A DNA stretch of 64,000 bases from Hymenobacter sp. BT188. Lineage in GTDB: Bacteria > Bacteroidota > Bacteroidia > Cytophagales > Hymenobacteraceae. The stretch lies in NCBI RefSeq assembly GCF_014333585.1, contig NZ_JACSCW010000007.1, forward strand, positions 112,295 through 176,294, written 5' to 3'. How positions within the stretch are numbered: position 1 is the stretch's first letter; every line of letters begins with the position of its first letter. Under the pieces are notes generated by a model. That model did no database searches. It had not been told where the DNA came from and saw only the letters and a program-made list of their open reading frames with translations. A program made the translations under genes and the position numbers. Shown here piece by piece: positions 9,414-18,012 of this stretch.

Positions 9414-11063
9414 ATGCCCCCTCTTTTGAACTGGTCCGTGCTGCCCGCTACTTTCCGCCTGCTGCGCCTGACGGTCAAGACCAAGATCTGGCTGACGGTG
9501 ACCAGCATCGTGCTGCTGTTTTCCTTCTTTGTGCTGTTTTACCTGCCCGCCATCCAGGAGCGCTACCTGCTCAACAACTTCAACAAGGAAGTGCAGAACC
9601 ACGCCAACACGGTCGCGTTGGGGGTGAAAATCGCGATGACGGAGCAAAACTTCGAGGGCGTGCAGACGGCCATGGATTTCGTCAAGCAAGACCCGCTGCT
9701 GCGGTTCGTGAGCTTGCTGCAGACGGATACCGTGTGGAACGCCCAGCGCTCGGCCTATCACATCAAGCGCACGGTGTTTAAAACCTACCCTGAGGGTCAG
9801 GCCATCGCGGTGGAGGCCACCTCCAACGACACGACGGTAATCAAGCGGGCGCCCTTCAGCACGCCCATGATGAGCGGGGAAATTCTCTTGGCTTCCTCCA
9901 CCCGCGACATTATTCAAAGCCGCCGCCAGATTCGGATCACTTCCCTGCTGTTTAGCTTTCTGGTGTTTAGTATCGGCATTGTCATTGGCTTTGGCTTGGC
10001 CCGCAACATCTCCGTGCCGGTCCTGGAGCTGCGGGACGCAGCCCGGCGCGTGGGCCGGGGCGACCTCACCCAGCGGGTGCACAGCAAGTCCCGCGATGAG
10101 ATTGGCGAGCTCGGGGTCGCCTTCAACAAAATGGTGACCGATCTGGCCCTGGCCCGGCAGGAGATAGAGGACCGCACCCGCGAGCTGCTGCTGGAAAAGA
10201 AAAAGTCCGACGAGCTGCTGGCCGACCTGCGGCAGACCCTGGCCGATTTGAAGGAAACCCAGGAGCAGCTCATCCGCCAGGAGAAGCTGGCCTCCCTGGG
10301 ACAGCTCACCAAGGGGCTGGTAGACCGCCTGCTCAACCCGCTGAACTACGTCAGCAACTTCGCCGCCTTAGCCACCGAGTTCGTGAAAGAAAGCCAGGAG
10401 CTGCTCGCCGGCGCCCCCTACGCCACCGACACCCACCTCCAGACCGAGGTGGTCCCGCTGCTGACCATGGTGGAGCAGAACACCCAAAAGATCGAAGAGC
10501 ACGGCCAGAGCTTGACCCGCATCGTGCGCAGCATGGACAAGCTGCTGCAAGCGAAGTCCGACGTGTTTATTGCCACCCCGGTCAACTCCTTTGTGGAGGC
10601 GCAGCTGCTTACTTACCGGAAGGAAAGCCAGTTAGCCAGCACGGGCATCGCTCTAGAGTTCATCCAGGATGGCGCGCCGCCCACTACGTGCGTGAGCATC
10701 CTGCCGGCCGAGATGAATCTGGTGCTGGTGAACCTGCTCAACAATGCGGTTTATTCCCTCCAGGAAAAAGCGCAGCTGGGGGCGCCCTTCGAGCCCCGGG
10801 TGGTGGTGACCACGTCCTTTGCCCCGGAATGCGTGGCCATCAGCATCCAGGATAACGGGCGGGGAATCGCCGGGGGGGATCTACCGCAGCTGTTCTCGCC
10901 TTTTTTTACGACCAAGCCCACCTCCAAGGGCACCGGCCTCGGGCTGTTCATCAGCCAGGATATTATCCGGACTCACAAGGGTAGTTTGGCGGTGGAGACG
11001 GAGCCAGAGCGCTGGACCCGGTTTATCATCACCTTACCTCTAGCCCCGGCGGCACTGAGCTGA
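9414..11063 (+). CDS. HAMP sensor ATPase lacking the H-box histidine
   Basis: A 549-residue inner-membrane sensor. It has an N-terminal transmembrane helix (about residues 25-45), a periplasmic domain of about 130 residues, a second helix (LLFSFLVFSIGIVIGFG), a HAMP segment (ISVPVLELRDAARRVGRGDL), a coiled coil, an HisKA-like region and a complete HATPase domain. The ATPase part keeps the N-box NLVLVNLLNNAVYSL, the G1 box IQDNGRGI and the F/G2 region FFTTKPTSKGTGLGL. The H-box reads LTKGLVDRLLNPLN where the other kinases here read LTAGIAHEIQNPLN, so the phospho-acceptor histidine is aspartate 304. The protein may signal without His phosphorylation or act with a partner kinase. It is the last gene of the 7882 operon. 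Confidence 0.88.
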   Translation: MPPLLNWSVLPATFRLLRLTVKTKIWLTVTSIVLLFSFFVLFYLPAIQERYLLNNFNKEVQNHANTVALGVKIAMTEQNFEGVQTAMDFVKQDPLLRFVSLLQTDTVWNAQRSAYHIKRTVFKTYPEGQAIAVEATSNDTTVIKRAPFSTPMMSGEILLASSTRDIIQSRRQIRITSLLFSFLVFSIGIVIGFGLARNISVPVLELRDAARRVGRGDLTQRVHSKSRDEIGELGVAFNKMVTDLALARQEIEDRTRELLLEKKKSDELLADLRQTLADLKETQEQLIRQEKLASLGQLTKGLVDRLLNPLNYVSNFAALATEFVKESQELLAGAPYATDTHLQTEVVPLLTMVEQNTQKIEEHGQSLTRIVRSMDKLLQAKSDVFIATPVNSFVEAQLLTYRKESQLASTGIALEFIQDGAPPTTCVSILPAEMNLVLVNLLNNAVYSLQEKAQLGAPFEPRVVVTTSFAPECVAISIQDNGRGIAGGDLPQLFSPFFTTKPTSKGTGLGLFISQDIIRTHKGSLAVETEPERWTRFIITLPLAPAALS

Positions 11064-11102
11064 GGCCGCTCACCGGGGCAGGAGGGAGGCTATGGTAATC
11101 TG

Positions 11103-11135
11103 CGGTCGGGTAGGCCAGCTACCAGAACCCGACCG
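11103..11135. terminator. Inverted repeat between convergent genes
   Basis: Perfect 9-bp arms CGGTCGGGT and ACCCGACCG flank a 15-base loop between the ends of the sensor gene (11063, plus) and the bestrophin gene (11240, minus). The position fits a bidirectional terminator, although no U-tract follows. Confidence 0.4.
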
Positions 11136-11239
11136 AAGGCTCCACCCTGGTGGAGGACCAGGTGGTCGAACACGTAGGGCCGCCGGCCGGCCGACAACCG
11201 CGTCCCCATCCACCATCCCTGCCGCTCAGGGCGGGCAGG

Positions 11240-12226
11240 TTACAGCAGGAAGCCATTTTCTACGGGATACGGCCCCGGGATGGTTTCTTCATCCAACATT
11301 TCCCGCAGATCAATCTCGATCGTGCGGGCAATAGCCGAAATAGGCACATCATTATACGCCCGCTCAAACGGGTTTTCCGAGTAGTCGCCTATGCGGTCCA
11401 CCAGAAAATATAACCAGATGATGAGCGTGGAAAAAGGAAGGGTCAGCCAGTAATGCAATGCCCGCGATTGTTCAAAGACGTCCAGCAGGCCAAACGGAAT
11501 CAGCGCACAAAAAATGTACATGATCCAGAGCCCGGTGGAGGCGTACTGCCGGGGGAAAGGGAAATTTTTAAGGCGCTCGGTCATTCCCTGCAGCTCATAC
11601 AGGTTGCCGATGAGGGCATGGAGCCGCACGTGCTTGTAGTCCGATAAGTGCCCGCGGTGAAAGAGCTGTTCGATGGCCCGGCTTTGGTTTTTCAAAATCT
11701 GGCTGGGGATGTTCGTGTACTTTTGGAGCTGGCTGAATTCCTCGGCCGATAAATAGGGCGCTATTTCCGGCTCCATCCCGTCCTGGCACTCCTGGCGGAA
11801 CGTCGGGGTAAACACCAGCTTTTCAATCGCCTCATCGTGTTCCCACGTTCTGGCTTTGCGCATCGTGTGCTTAAGGGCCAGCAGCCAGGCCAAGTGGCGA
11901 TGAATGGTGGTTTTTTTCCATTCCGCGCTGACCCCGTGCCCCGGCATAGTCAGGATGGCCGTCGCGAACGTTCGGCTTTCATTGATGATTCTCCCCCATA
12001 TTTTTCTCGCCTCCCAGGTCCGGTCGTAGGAGCTGTTGTTTTTAAAGCTCAGGAACAAGGCCACCGCAATGCCAATGACCGAAATGGGCTGCCAGGGCAA
12101 GGCAAAGGGAAGATGGGTGACTTCGTACACCACAATAATGGCGGCCGAATACAGCAACCCATACAGCAGCGAGCGGCGCGACCACCGCATCGTCATCCAC
12201 AGACTGTAATAGCGTTTTACATACAT
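11240..12226 (-). CDS. Bestrophin-family anion channel
   Basis: A 328-residue inner-membrane protein. The N-terminal half shows the bestrophin pattern: a first helix after MYVKRYYSL, then ISVIGIAVALFLSFKNNSSY leading into the conserved YDRTWEARKIWGRIINESR signature. Late helices lie around FCALIPFGLLDVF and FSTLIIWLYFLVDRIG, followed by the acidic ENPFE region typical of the family. Bacterial members form pentameric anion or monovalent-ion channels; which ion is carried here cannot be told. It is monocistronic and convergent with the 7882 operon. The ATG at 12226 gives the normal family length. Confidence 0.92.
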   Translation of the reverse strand: MYVKRYYSLWMTMRWSRRSLLYGLLYSAAIIVVYEVTHLPFALPWQPISVIGIAVALFLSFKNNSSYDRTWEARKIWGRIINESRTFATAILTMPGHGVSAEWKKTTIHRHLAWLLALKHTMRKARTWEHDEAIEKLVFTPTFRQECQDGMEPEIAPYLSAEEFSQLQKYTNIPSQILKNQSRAIEQLFHRGHLSDYKHVRLHALIGNLYELQGMTERLKNFPFPRQYASTGLWIMYIFCALIPFGLLDVFEQSRALHYWLTLPFSTLIIWLYFLVDRIGDYSENPFERAYNDVPISAIARTIEIDLREMLDEETIPGPYPVENGFLL

Positions 12227-12454
12227 CCTTTGTCAATTTAAGTAAAGGCCGGGGGCGCAACACTCGCCTTTTCAACGGCAGCAACACCATCGACCACTCC
12301 GGCGGGAAAGCTAGGCCAAGCGATGTAGGAACAACAAGTATACAGGTGATTGCCGGATATGTCCCGCGCCAGCCCTGATTATACTCATTATGTGCCCCAG
12401 CTCACCTCTTGGTTGCAGTAGACACCGCGGGGCAGGCCACCCGCGAGATTGGGT

Positions 12455-12736
12455 TCAAGGCCCCAGACACCCCGATCTTAGGCGCACATTCAGGCGGTGG
12501 TGCAGCAGATTGCCGGTGCTGATGGAGTCGCCCTGGCCGGGCAGCGTGACAAACTGCAGGTCTTTCAAATAGTCCCCTACTACTTGCCACCGTTTAGGTA
12601 GTTGCTCCACTGTATCGGCCGCCACCGGGGTACTGGTGGAATCAGGGACTTGCGCGGTAGCAGAAGCGGTGGCCAACAAAAGCCCGGCCAGTAGCCCTAG
12701 CCTCCTCACTCTTGCTATGGAGCGCGCGCAACCCAT
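12455..12736 (-). pseudogene. Outer-membrane protein N-terminal fragment
   Basis: A 93-codon frame with a signal peptide (LLATASATAQ) followed by KRWQVVGDYLKDLQFVTL and NLLHHRLNVRL, the opening of a beta-barrel protein. The frame then changes to unrelated residues and stops, so perhaps three quarters of the barrel are missing. It follows the broken ATPase gene by only a few bases and is the last member of the decayed lipoprotein-sorting operon. Homologous operons often end with such a barrel; this is stated from general family knowledge. Confidence 0.6.
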
Positions 12737-12742
12737 TTCTGC

Positions 12743-13077
12743 TCAGGCATGAAGGGCAGTAGACGCCGCCGCGAGCCCCGGGGAGGTTAGGGCGGCATCC
12801 CCCACAATGCGGCCGTCTTCCAGCTTTATCACCCGGCGGGCCGGTCAATCACGCGCTGGTCGTGGGTGGAGAAAATATACGTCATGTTCTCCTCCTGGTT
12901 CAGCTTCCGCATGATGTCGAGCAGCGTGAAGGCCACCTGCGAGTCGAGGTTGGCGGTGGGCTCATGGGCCAGCACAAACTATGGGCGCGAGGCCAATGCC
13001 CGGGCTACGGCCACCCGCTGCTGCTGCCCGCCCGAAAGCTGGCTGGGCCGCTGACCCGCGCGGTCCGCCAGCCCCAC
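12743..13077 (-). pseudogene. LolD-like ABC ATPase, truncated and mutated
   Basis: Only the C-terminal half of a lipoprotein-type ABC ATPase remains: GLADRAGQRPSQ, the signature LSGGQQQR and AVARALASRP. An in-frame TAG at 12981-12979 replaces the usual lysine, and the frame continues FVLAHEPTANLDSQ, in which the Walker B aspartate has become histidine. QEENMTYIFSTHDQRVID follows, then one frameshift before VIKLEDGRIVGD and the natural stop near 12743. The Walker A half is missing because the sequence is fused directly to the preceding permease. The product cannot be an active ATPase. Confidence 0.85.
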
Positions 13078-13865
13078 CTCCGGGGCCAGCTGGGTCCAGT
13101 CTTCTACCAGCAGGCCGGGGGCGCGGGCCCGCACGGCGGCGGGGGCGCGGGCCCGCACGGCGGCGGGGGCGCGGGCCAGCGTGCCGGGGTCCTGCAGCCG
13201 CAGTGCTACTTCGTTCAGGGTGCCCGGGGCGCCCAGCAGCCGGTTCAAATCCTCGCGCCGCACAAAGGTGTTGGCCTCGTCGTAGGGCGTGTTGAGGGGG
13301 AGCGGTACAGGCCTACGCGCCGGAACGCGCCGGAGGTGATGGCCCCGCTGGTATCCTGAAAGGTGAGCACCACTTTGCTGCGCAGCTTTACCCGCAGTTT
13401 GCGGGCCGTGGTGGTGCTGAGCAGAATAGCCGGCGTTTTTGGAGGGGTACTAAAGTAGCTGCCCTCCGCTATGCGGCGGCCCAGGCCGGTTAGCTGGTGC
13501 TCGGCGGCGGGCTCAATGCCATTGAGTTGCAGCCCAGCGCTGCTGTAGGCCGAGGCCACTATGCCCCGCACCACCGTGCGCCCCGAGAGGGCGGCCCGGC
13601 CCGGCAGCGCCCGCAGCTGCCGCACCACTGCGGGCCCGTGCGGCAGCAGGTAGCGCGGCTCATAGTCCTGCTTGAAGGGCGGGTGATGAATCTGCAGGTG
13701 CGAAACCTCGTTTTCAATGACTCCCCGGATGCTCTGGTCATGCATCCCCCAGCTGAAGCCCGCGTAAAAGCCGCCGGCCCACACGCCCACCGTTATAGAG
13801 GTGATGATGAGCAGGCTGCGCAGCTTGTTGCGCCACAGGCTTCGCTAGGCAATGAGTAGCAGCAT
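13078..13865 (-). pseudogene. LolC/E-like permease, fused and broken
   Basis: The frame starts MLLLIA at 13865, hits TAG at codon 7 (13847-13845; tryptophan expected) and continues RSLWRNKLRSLLIITSI, the first helix of an FtsX/LolE-type permease. A periplasmic domain follows (ENEVSHLQIHHPPF, SGAITSGAFRRVGLYR). A frameshift near 13300 moves the reading into REDLNRLLGAPGTLNEVALR, which reaches LLVEDWTQLAPE at about 13078. There it is joined directly to the middle of the ATPase, so the C-terminal three helices are deleted. A 24-bp in-frame tandem duplication lies inside it. Confidence 0.85.
13117..13177. repeat. 24-bp tandem repeat, about 2.5 copies
   Basis: Two identical 24-bp GC-rich units (13117-13140 and 13141-13164) plus 13 bases of a third. 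The unit equals eight codons and encodes a repeated RARAPAAV-type peptide in the broken permease, consistent with slipped-strand expansion. Confidence 0.85.
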
Positions 13866-13975
13866 GAACTTCGGGATAAGACAGAAATATTAGGAGGGTT
13901 AAAACCTGCCTCTGCACGACAGGATGTAATGGATTGGGTAGAAAGATTTCGAATCAGATAAGTTGCCAGGATTAA

Positions 13976-15157
13976 TCAGGCCCGCATGGCCTCCACCGGG
14001 CGGAGTCGCTAGACGGAGATAATCGGGTACAGCGCCAGCACGGCCGCCACGGCCAGCAAAATCAGGGCTTGGTTGATGAAAATGAAGGGCGCGGTGGAAG
14101 CAGGCATAATGGCCTCGAAGCCGAAGCGCTGAAAGGCTTCGACCCAGGAGCTCGTGAAGGGGATGGGGTAGCGCGCCAGATACACTATCAGGGGAACACT
14201 GGCCGCCACACCCGCCGCCACACCCAGCAGCGCCAGCTGCCCCTTTTGCATGCCCACGGCCACCAGCACGCCAAACTCGTAGCGCCGGTCCATGGTCATC
14301 ATCAGCAAGGTGCCATAGACCGCAAAGGCAATAATGAGGTACACCATGCCGCTGATAATGAAGATGCTGGCCCAGTCGCCTTTCATATGCTCGTAGATGT
14401 CCGGCAGCAGCTCCTGCCAGTTCATTACCTCGTAGGTGAGGCCCAGCTTCTGACGGAGCGTCGCGCCCACCGCTTCCAGCTCATTGGGCTCGGGCAGGGC
14501 AAGCACCAGCGCCGTGGCCCGGCCTTCGGCGGCAAACAGCGCCTGGGCCCGGCGCAGCGGCAGATATACCAGCCCGTTGTTCTGGGCCGGGGTAGGTAAG
14601 CGCAGCACCCCCAGAATGGGAAACTGCCCGGCGGCCCCCACGCCGTGGTAGCCCTGGCCTAGCAGAATCAGCGTATTGCCCACCCCCAGGCTGAGCTTGC
14701 GGGCCAGCCCAGCGCTGAGCAAAGCCCCGTGGTCGGTGGGCCGCAGGTAGCGGCCCTGCACCAGGCGCTGGCGCAGGCCCGCTACCCGGTTTTGGCCGGC
14801 CGGGTCGGTGCCTACAACCAGGCAGCCCACGCTGAGGCGCTCGGAGGCCGCCAGGGCGAAGCTTTCCAGGCGGGGTACTACGCCACCCACCTCCGGTGCC
14901 TGGCTCAAATGCTGAATAAGCTGCGGCGTGAGGGCCAGGAAGTTGTCGAGCCCCTGCTCGTCCCAGTAGCCGGCCTGGTGCACCTGGACGTAGCCGGTGT
15001 GAAAGCTGACCACATTCTTAATGCGATTATCAAACGTGCCCTGCCACAACGCCCGCAGCGCCACGGCCAGCAGCACCGCAAAAAACACCGAGCCCATGCT
15101 GATGAGCGAGCGGCTGCGGTTGCGCCAGAGGTTGCGCCAGGCCAGGGTGAAATACAT
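13976..15157 (-). pseudogene. LolC/E-like ABC permease with terminal nonsense codon
   Basis: From the ATG at 15157 (MYFTLAWRNLWRNRSRSL) the frame is continuous through a first helix, a large periplasmic domain and three C-terminal helices (IFIISGMVYLIIAFAVYG, LLGVAAGVAASVPLIVYL, ALILLAVAAVLALYPII), as in FtsX/LolE permeases. A TAG at 14011-14009 interrupts YPIISV; the same frame continues RLRPVEAMRA to a natural TGA at 13978-13976, so tyrosine has become amber. The missing tail is only about 11 residues, so the protein itself might still fold. Its partners are clearly broken, and it is read-through fused to the end of the gene before it. Confidence 0.85.
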
Positions 15158-15189
15158 AAGAGCAGGGTATAAAAGGCCGCCATAGGGGA

Positions 15190-15965
15190 TTTGGCGCTGG
15201 CGCTGCACCGTAAAGTCCGCTTCGGTAAGAGGCACGTCGAAGCGCAGGGAGCGGTAGAGCAGCACGGTTTTCTGGTTGGGCTTGTCGGCGGGAATCATTT
15301 CCAGGCGGGCGGGCAGCAGGACTCCCCAGCAGACGGATATCGGAGCCATGCATGGTGTTCACAAGCTGGCCGTCCTCATCATAAAACTCGCTGCGCAGCT
15401 GCAGATAGTCCTGGGTGTCAATCCAGACCAGCACCTTGCCCCACACCACGGCGGCCTCGGGGCGGGGCAGCAGCTCAATCCGGTAGCAGGGGCGGCCGTC
15501 CACGGCTTCCTCGCCCAGCAGGCGGTGGATATAGTCCGTGACAATAGAGGATTCCTTTACCAGGTCGTCGTTGGTGAAATCGGTGCCCATCCACGACTGC
15601 GTCATCATAGACGGCGGCAGCTTGATGGTGCGCTCAATAGTGGGCGCCCAGTTTCAAACCTCTTTTTTCCGCTTCAGGAAAGCGGTGCCTTTGTCCCGGG
15701 CCGGCGCTTTTATCAGAATGATGGAATAGCCGTTGCCCAGCGTCCAGGAGTGCACCAGCAGCTCCCGCTTCCAGGTGGGCCGCACAATCTGAATGGCGGC
15801 TTCGCCTTCGGAGCTGCGGCCCCGTACTTTTTCATCGGCACGCTGCACAATGGCGCGGGCGTCCTGCGCGGCACTTGGCCGGGCCAGCCCCAGCAGGAGT
15901 AGGGCCAGCATCACTACGCGGGGCCGTCGGCTAACCAATCCGCAGATTCGCACCACCATTTTCAT
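15190..15965 (-). pseudogene. Outer membrane lipoprotein-sorting protein, broken
   Basis: The gene starts at 15965 (MKMVVR) with a signal peptide ending near ARPSAAQDA. The LolA-like sequence ADEKVRGRSSEGEAAIQI and GTAFLKRKKEV is interrupted by TGA at 15656-15654 where tryptophan is expected, and continues NWAPTIERTIKLPPSM and QSWMGTDFTNDDLV. Near 15320 a frameshift moves the end (LPARLEMIPADKPNQKTVLL) into the frame of the permease, with no stop between them. In related bacteria this periplasmic protein works with the LolCDE-like ABC genes that follow. It lies 53 bases after the cupin gene on the same strand. Confidence 0.88.
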
Positions 15966-16017
15966 TGTGTTGCCCCACGTGTAGGGGGCGGGGGGCATTT
16001 TTCCCGATTCCAAAGAA

Positions 16018-16569
16018 TTACTCCGACGTATTGCCGTCAAAAGGGGCCTCGTGCTGCGCCGCCTCCTGCCTGGTAGCCTGCACCACGCCGTTCCGGTGCT
16101 GGGGCGGCGCGTACAGGGTATAGAGCTGCAGGGGTTTGGCCGCATTGGTGTTGATGACATTATGCGTGGAGCCTGCCGGGGCGATAATGACGTCCCCGTC
16201 CGTCACCTCATAGGAGTGGCCGTTGATGACGCACTGGCCCGAGCCGCCCTCGACGCGAAAGAACTGGTCGTGGTTTTTGTGCACCTCGCTGCCGATTTCC
16301 TCACCGGGCTTCAGGCTCATCAGTACTAGCTGTAAGTGCCCGCCGGTGTAGAGCACCCGGCGAAAGCTACGGTTCGCCAACGTAGCCCGCTCGATGTTGG
16401 TGTGAAAGCCTTTGAGCTGGCTGGCCGCTGCCGCAGGGGCCGGTGCCGGGCGGCTGGATGCCTTAGGATTAGCTTGGCTGGCCGCCTGGTCATCGGCCGC
16501 AGAATCCGTGGTGCAGGCCGGCAAGACAGCCAGCGTCAAGCCGGCGGCCAAGGAAAGGAAAGTATTCAT
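16018..16569 (-). CDS. Cupin-domain lipoprotein
   Basis: The ATG at 16569 gives a 183-residue protein with a lipoprotein signal (AVLPAC lipobox, cysteine about residue 19) and a low-complexity Ala/Pro linker, then a single cupin domain. The metal-binding motifs are recognisable: GSEVHKNHDQFFRVEGG supplies two histidines, a glutamine and a glutamate, and DVIIAPAGSTHNVIN supplies the last histidine. The fold suits a small-ligand-binding or enzyme role at the periplasmic side of a membrane, but no substrate can be named. It follows the small membrane protein gene by 11 bases and probably shares its promoter. Confidence 0.85.
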   Translation of the reverse strand: MNTFLSLAAGLTLAVLPACTTDSAADDQAASQANPKASSRPAPAPAAAASQLKGFHTNIERATLANRSFRRVLYTGGHLQLVLMSLKPGEEIGSEVHKNHDQFFRVEGGSGQCVINGHSYEVTDGDVIIAPAGSTHNVINTNAAKPLQLYTLYAPPQHRNGVVQATRQEAAQHEAPFDGNTSE

Positions 16570-16580
16570 GGCATTAGGTG

Positions 16581-17117
16581 TTAGCGATACCAACAAATGA
16601 TGAAAAGCAAGGAGGCTGTGCGGCCTGAAACCCAATCGTCATGGTCCTCCGGCTCCCCGCCGGCAGTCCCGAAAGTGCTGCGGGCTTCCGGGTGCATGAT
16701 CTGCCCGCCCAGGTAACCAGTGCGGGCCAGCAGCCCAAAGCTGGCGAGGGCTCCGGCCAGCGTCAGGTACGTGACGAGCCCGGCTCGGGTATGGCCGCGG
16801 GCCAGCAGCAGCAGGCTGATCAGTGCTAGGACTCCAGTGGCTTCCATAACCCAAAAGCTTAGTTCGGCAGCCTCTTCGTGCGCGTGAATAAGTGCCTCCG
16901 AGACACCGGGCAGGTCTTCGACCGTTTCCTCGGCACCGTCGCCGCTCACCTGGGTGGGAATGGTGAGAAGGGCCGCGACAAGCAGCGTGGCCAGGCCCGT
17001 GCGCAGCAGCACGGGCTGCGTGCGCAGCACCACAGCCAGCAGCAGCAGCAACAGCCCGAAGAGGCTGCCCAGAATGGGGACGTGGTTGATGAGCAGATGC
17101 CAATGCGCTGGGTTCAT
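16581..17117 (-). CDS. DUF2231-like four-helix membrane protein
   Basis: The start at 17117 (MNPAHWHLLINHVPILG) gives 178 residues; an ATG at 17129 is also possible. Four hydrophobic segments alternate with a conserved acidic/His loop (ALIHAHEEAAELSFW). The N-terminal H-x-L-x-N-H-x-P-I-L-G pattern is like DUF2231 membrane proteins. Function is unknown; in other bacteria such proteins lie near redox or metal genes. It is the first gene of a short minus-strand operon with the cupin lipoprotein. A truncated paralogue of its first 30 residues lies upstream at 17697-17503. Confidence 0.75.
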   Translation of the reverse strand: MNPAHWHLLINHVPILGSLFGLLLLLLAVVLRTQPVLLRTGLATLLVAALLTIPTQVSGDGAEETVEDLPGVSEALIHAHEEAAELSFWVMEATGVLALISLLLLARGHTRAGLVTYLTLAGALASFGLLARTGYLGGQIMHPEARSTFGTAGGEPEDHDDWVSGRTASLLFIICWYR

Positions 17118-17343
17118 AGAGAGGGCCAAAAGCGGTGTAAAAAGCTCGGTCTGAGGTAGCTGGTGCGGCCAAATGGGACGTTCTGAAACGGAGGCAGCTC
17201 GCTGCGGGGCTCGCCCGGAACAAGAACGGCCACCGCTGTCACCTTATTAAATTTAACTGCGCTCTTCACTTGAATAAATGCCGAATAACATGTTGAGCCA
17301 TGACTTTGATCATTGCTTTCCGCCATTGCTTCCGATCTCGTCT

Positions 17344-17385
17344 GGCGACCGCGGTGCATCAACAAGTTGATGCACCGCGGTCGCC
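17344..17385. repeat. Perfect 42-bp hairpin with 20-bp arms
   Basis: Arms 17344-17363 and 17366-17385 are exact reverse complements with a two-base loop (aa). Seven A residues follow at 17386-17392. The A-run is on the wrong side for a plus-strand terminator, and on the minus strand the T-run precedes the stem. It lies in the about 390-base spacer upstream of the 17117 gene. That spacer also has an AT-rich stretch at 17240-17290 that could hold the promoter. Confidence 0.9.
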
Positions 17386-17502
17386 AAAAAAAGTCCCACG
17401 CAGGGGCAAAATGGCCATTATGCCATTTTCTTCCGCGAAGGGCCTGTCCCGCTAATCGAAGCGAGCTTATTTCAGCAAGCCCACCAGCAGCTGTTGACGT
17501 GC

Positions 17503-17697
17503 CTACGCTCGGGCATGGCTATGGCTCCAGTGAAGAGGCCCCACCTGCTTGGTGAGCACCTCCTGAAGGCTGTACAATGGTAGCTGCGGCAGGCCGGGAA
17601 GCTGGCGCACCACAGCCAGCAGCAACTGCAACAGGCCGAAGAGGCTACCCAGGATAGGCAGGTGGTTGAGCAGCAGATGAAGATGGGCACCGTTCAT
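17503..17697 (-). pseudogene. Truncated paralogue of the DUF2231-like gene
   Basis: Starts MNGAHLHLLLNHLPILGS and for about 30 residues closely follows the gene at 17117 (the stretch NHxPILGSLFGLL is shared), then diverges and stops after 64 codons. It contains only the first membrane helix, so it is a duplicate cut short or a relic. Confidence 0.6.
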
Positions 17698-17744
17698 AAG
17701 GAGGATAAATAAAGGAGGAAGAAGACCCTGAGCCGCCAGGCAGG

Positions 17745-17951
17745 TTAGGGAGAAACGTTGAAAAAGGCCCCCACGGCCGCGGTCAGGGCCATGGCCAGCA
17801 CGCCCCAGAAGCTGACCCGCGCGGCGGCCTTCCACACCCCGGAACCCCCTACGTATGCCGCTAACCCACCCAGCGCTGCCAGAAACAGCAGGGACGTGAG
17901 CGACACGCTCCAGCCCAGTAGGCTCTGGGGCGACACCAGGATCACGAGCAT
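17745..17951 (-). pseudogene. VIT1/CCC1-family transporter C-terminal fragment
   Basis: The readable 68 residues hold two transmembrane helices (SVSLTSLLFLAALGGLAAYV and ARVSFWGVLAMALTAAVGAF) in the pattern of the C-terminus of VIT1/CCC1 iron/manganese transporters. The N-terminal three helices are absent upstream of 17951. The assignment rests on the GGSGVWKAAARVSFWG stretch and is moderate. Confidence 0.5.
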
Positions 17952-18012
17952 CGTGCTGCAGGTACGCTGCCTGTTATTTTGCTGAAAGGGGGTAGACCAG
18001 CCTGCTGCGGCA

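Noticed and set aside
17344..17392. Palindrome plus A-run as an intrinsic terminator
   Set aside because: A terminator needs U residues after the stem; here A follows on the plus strand, and on the minus strand the T-run comes before the stem.
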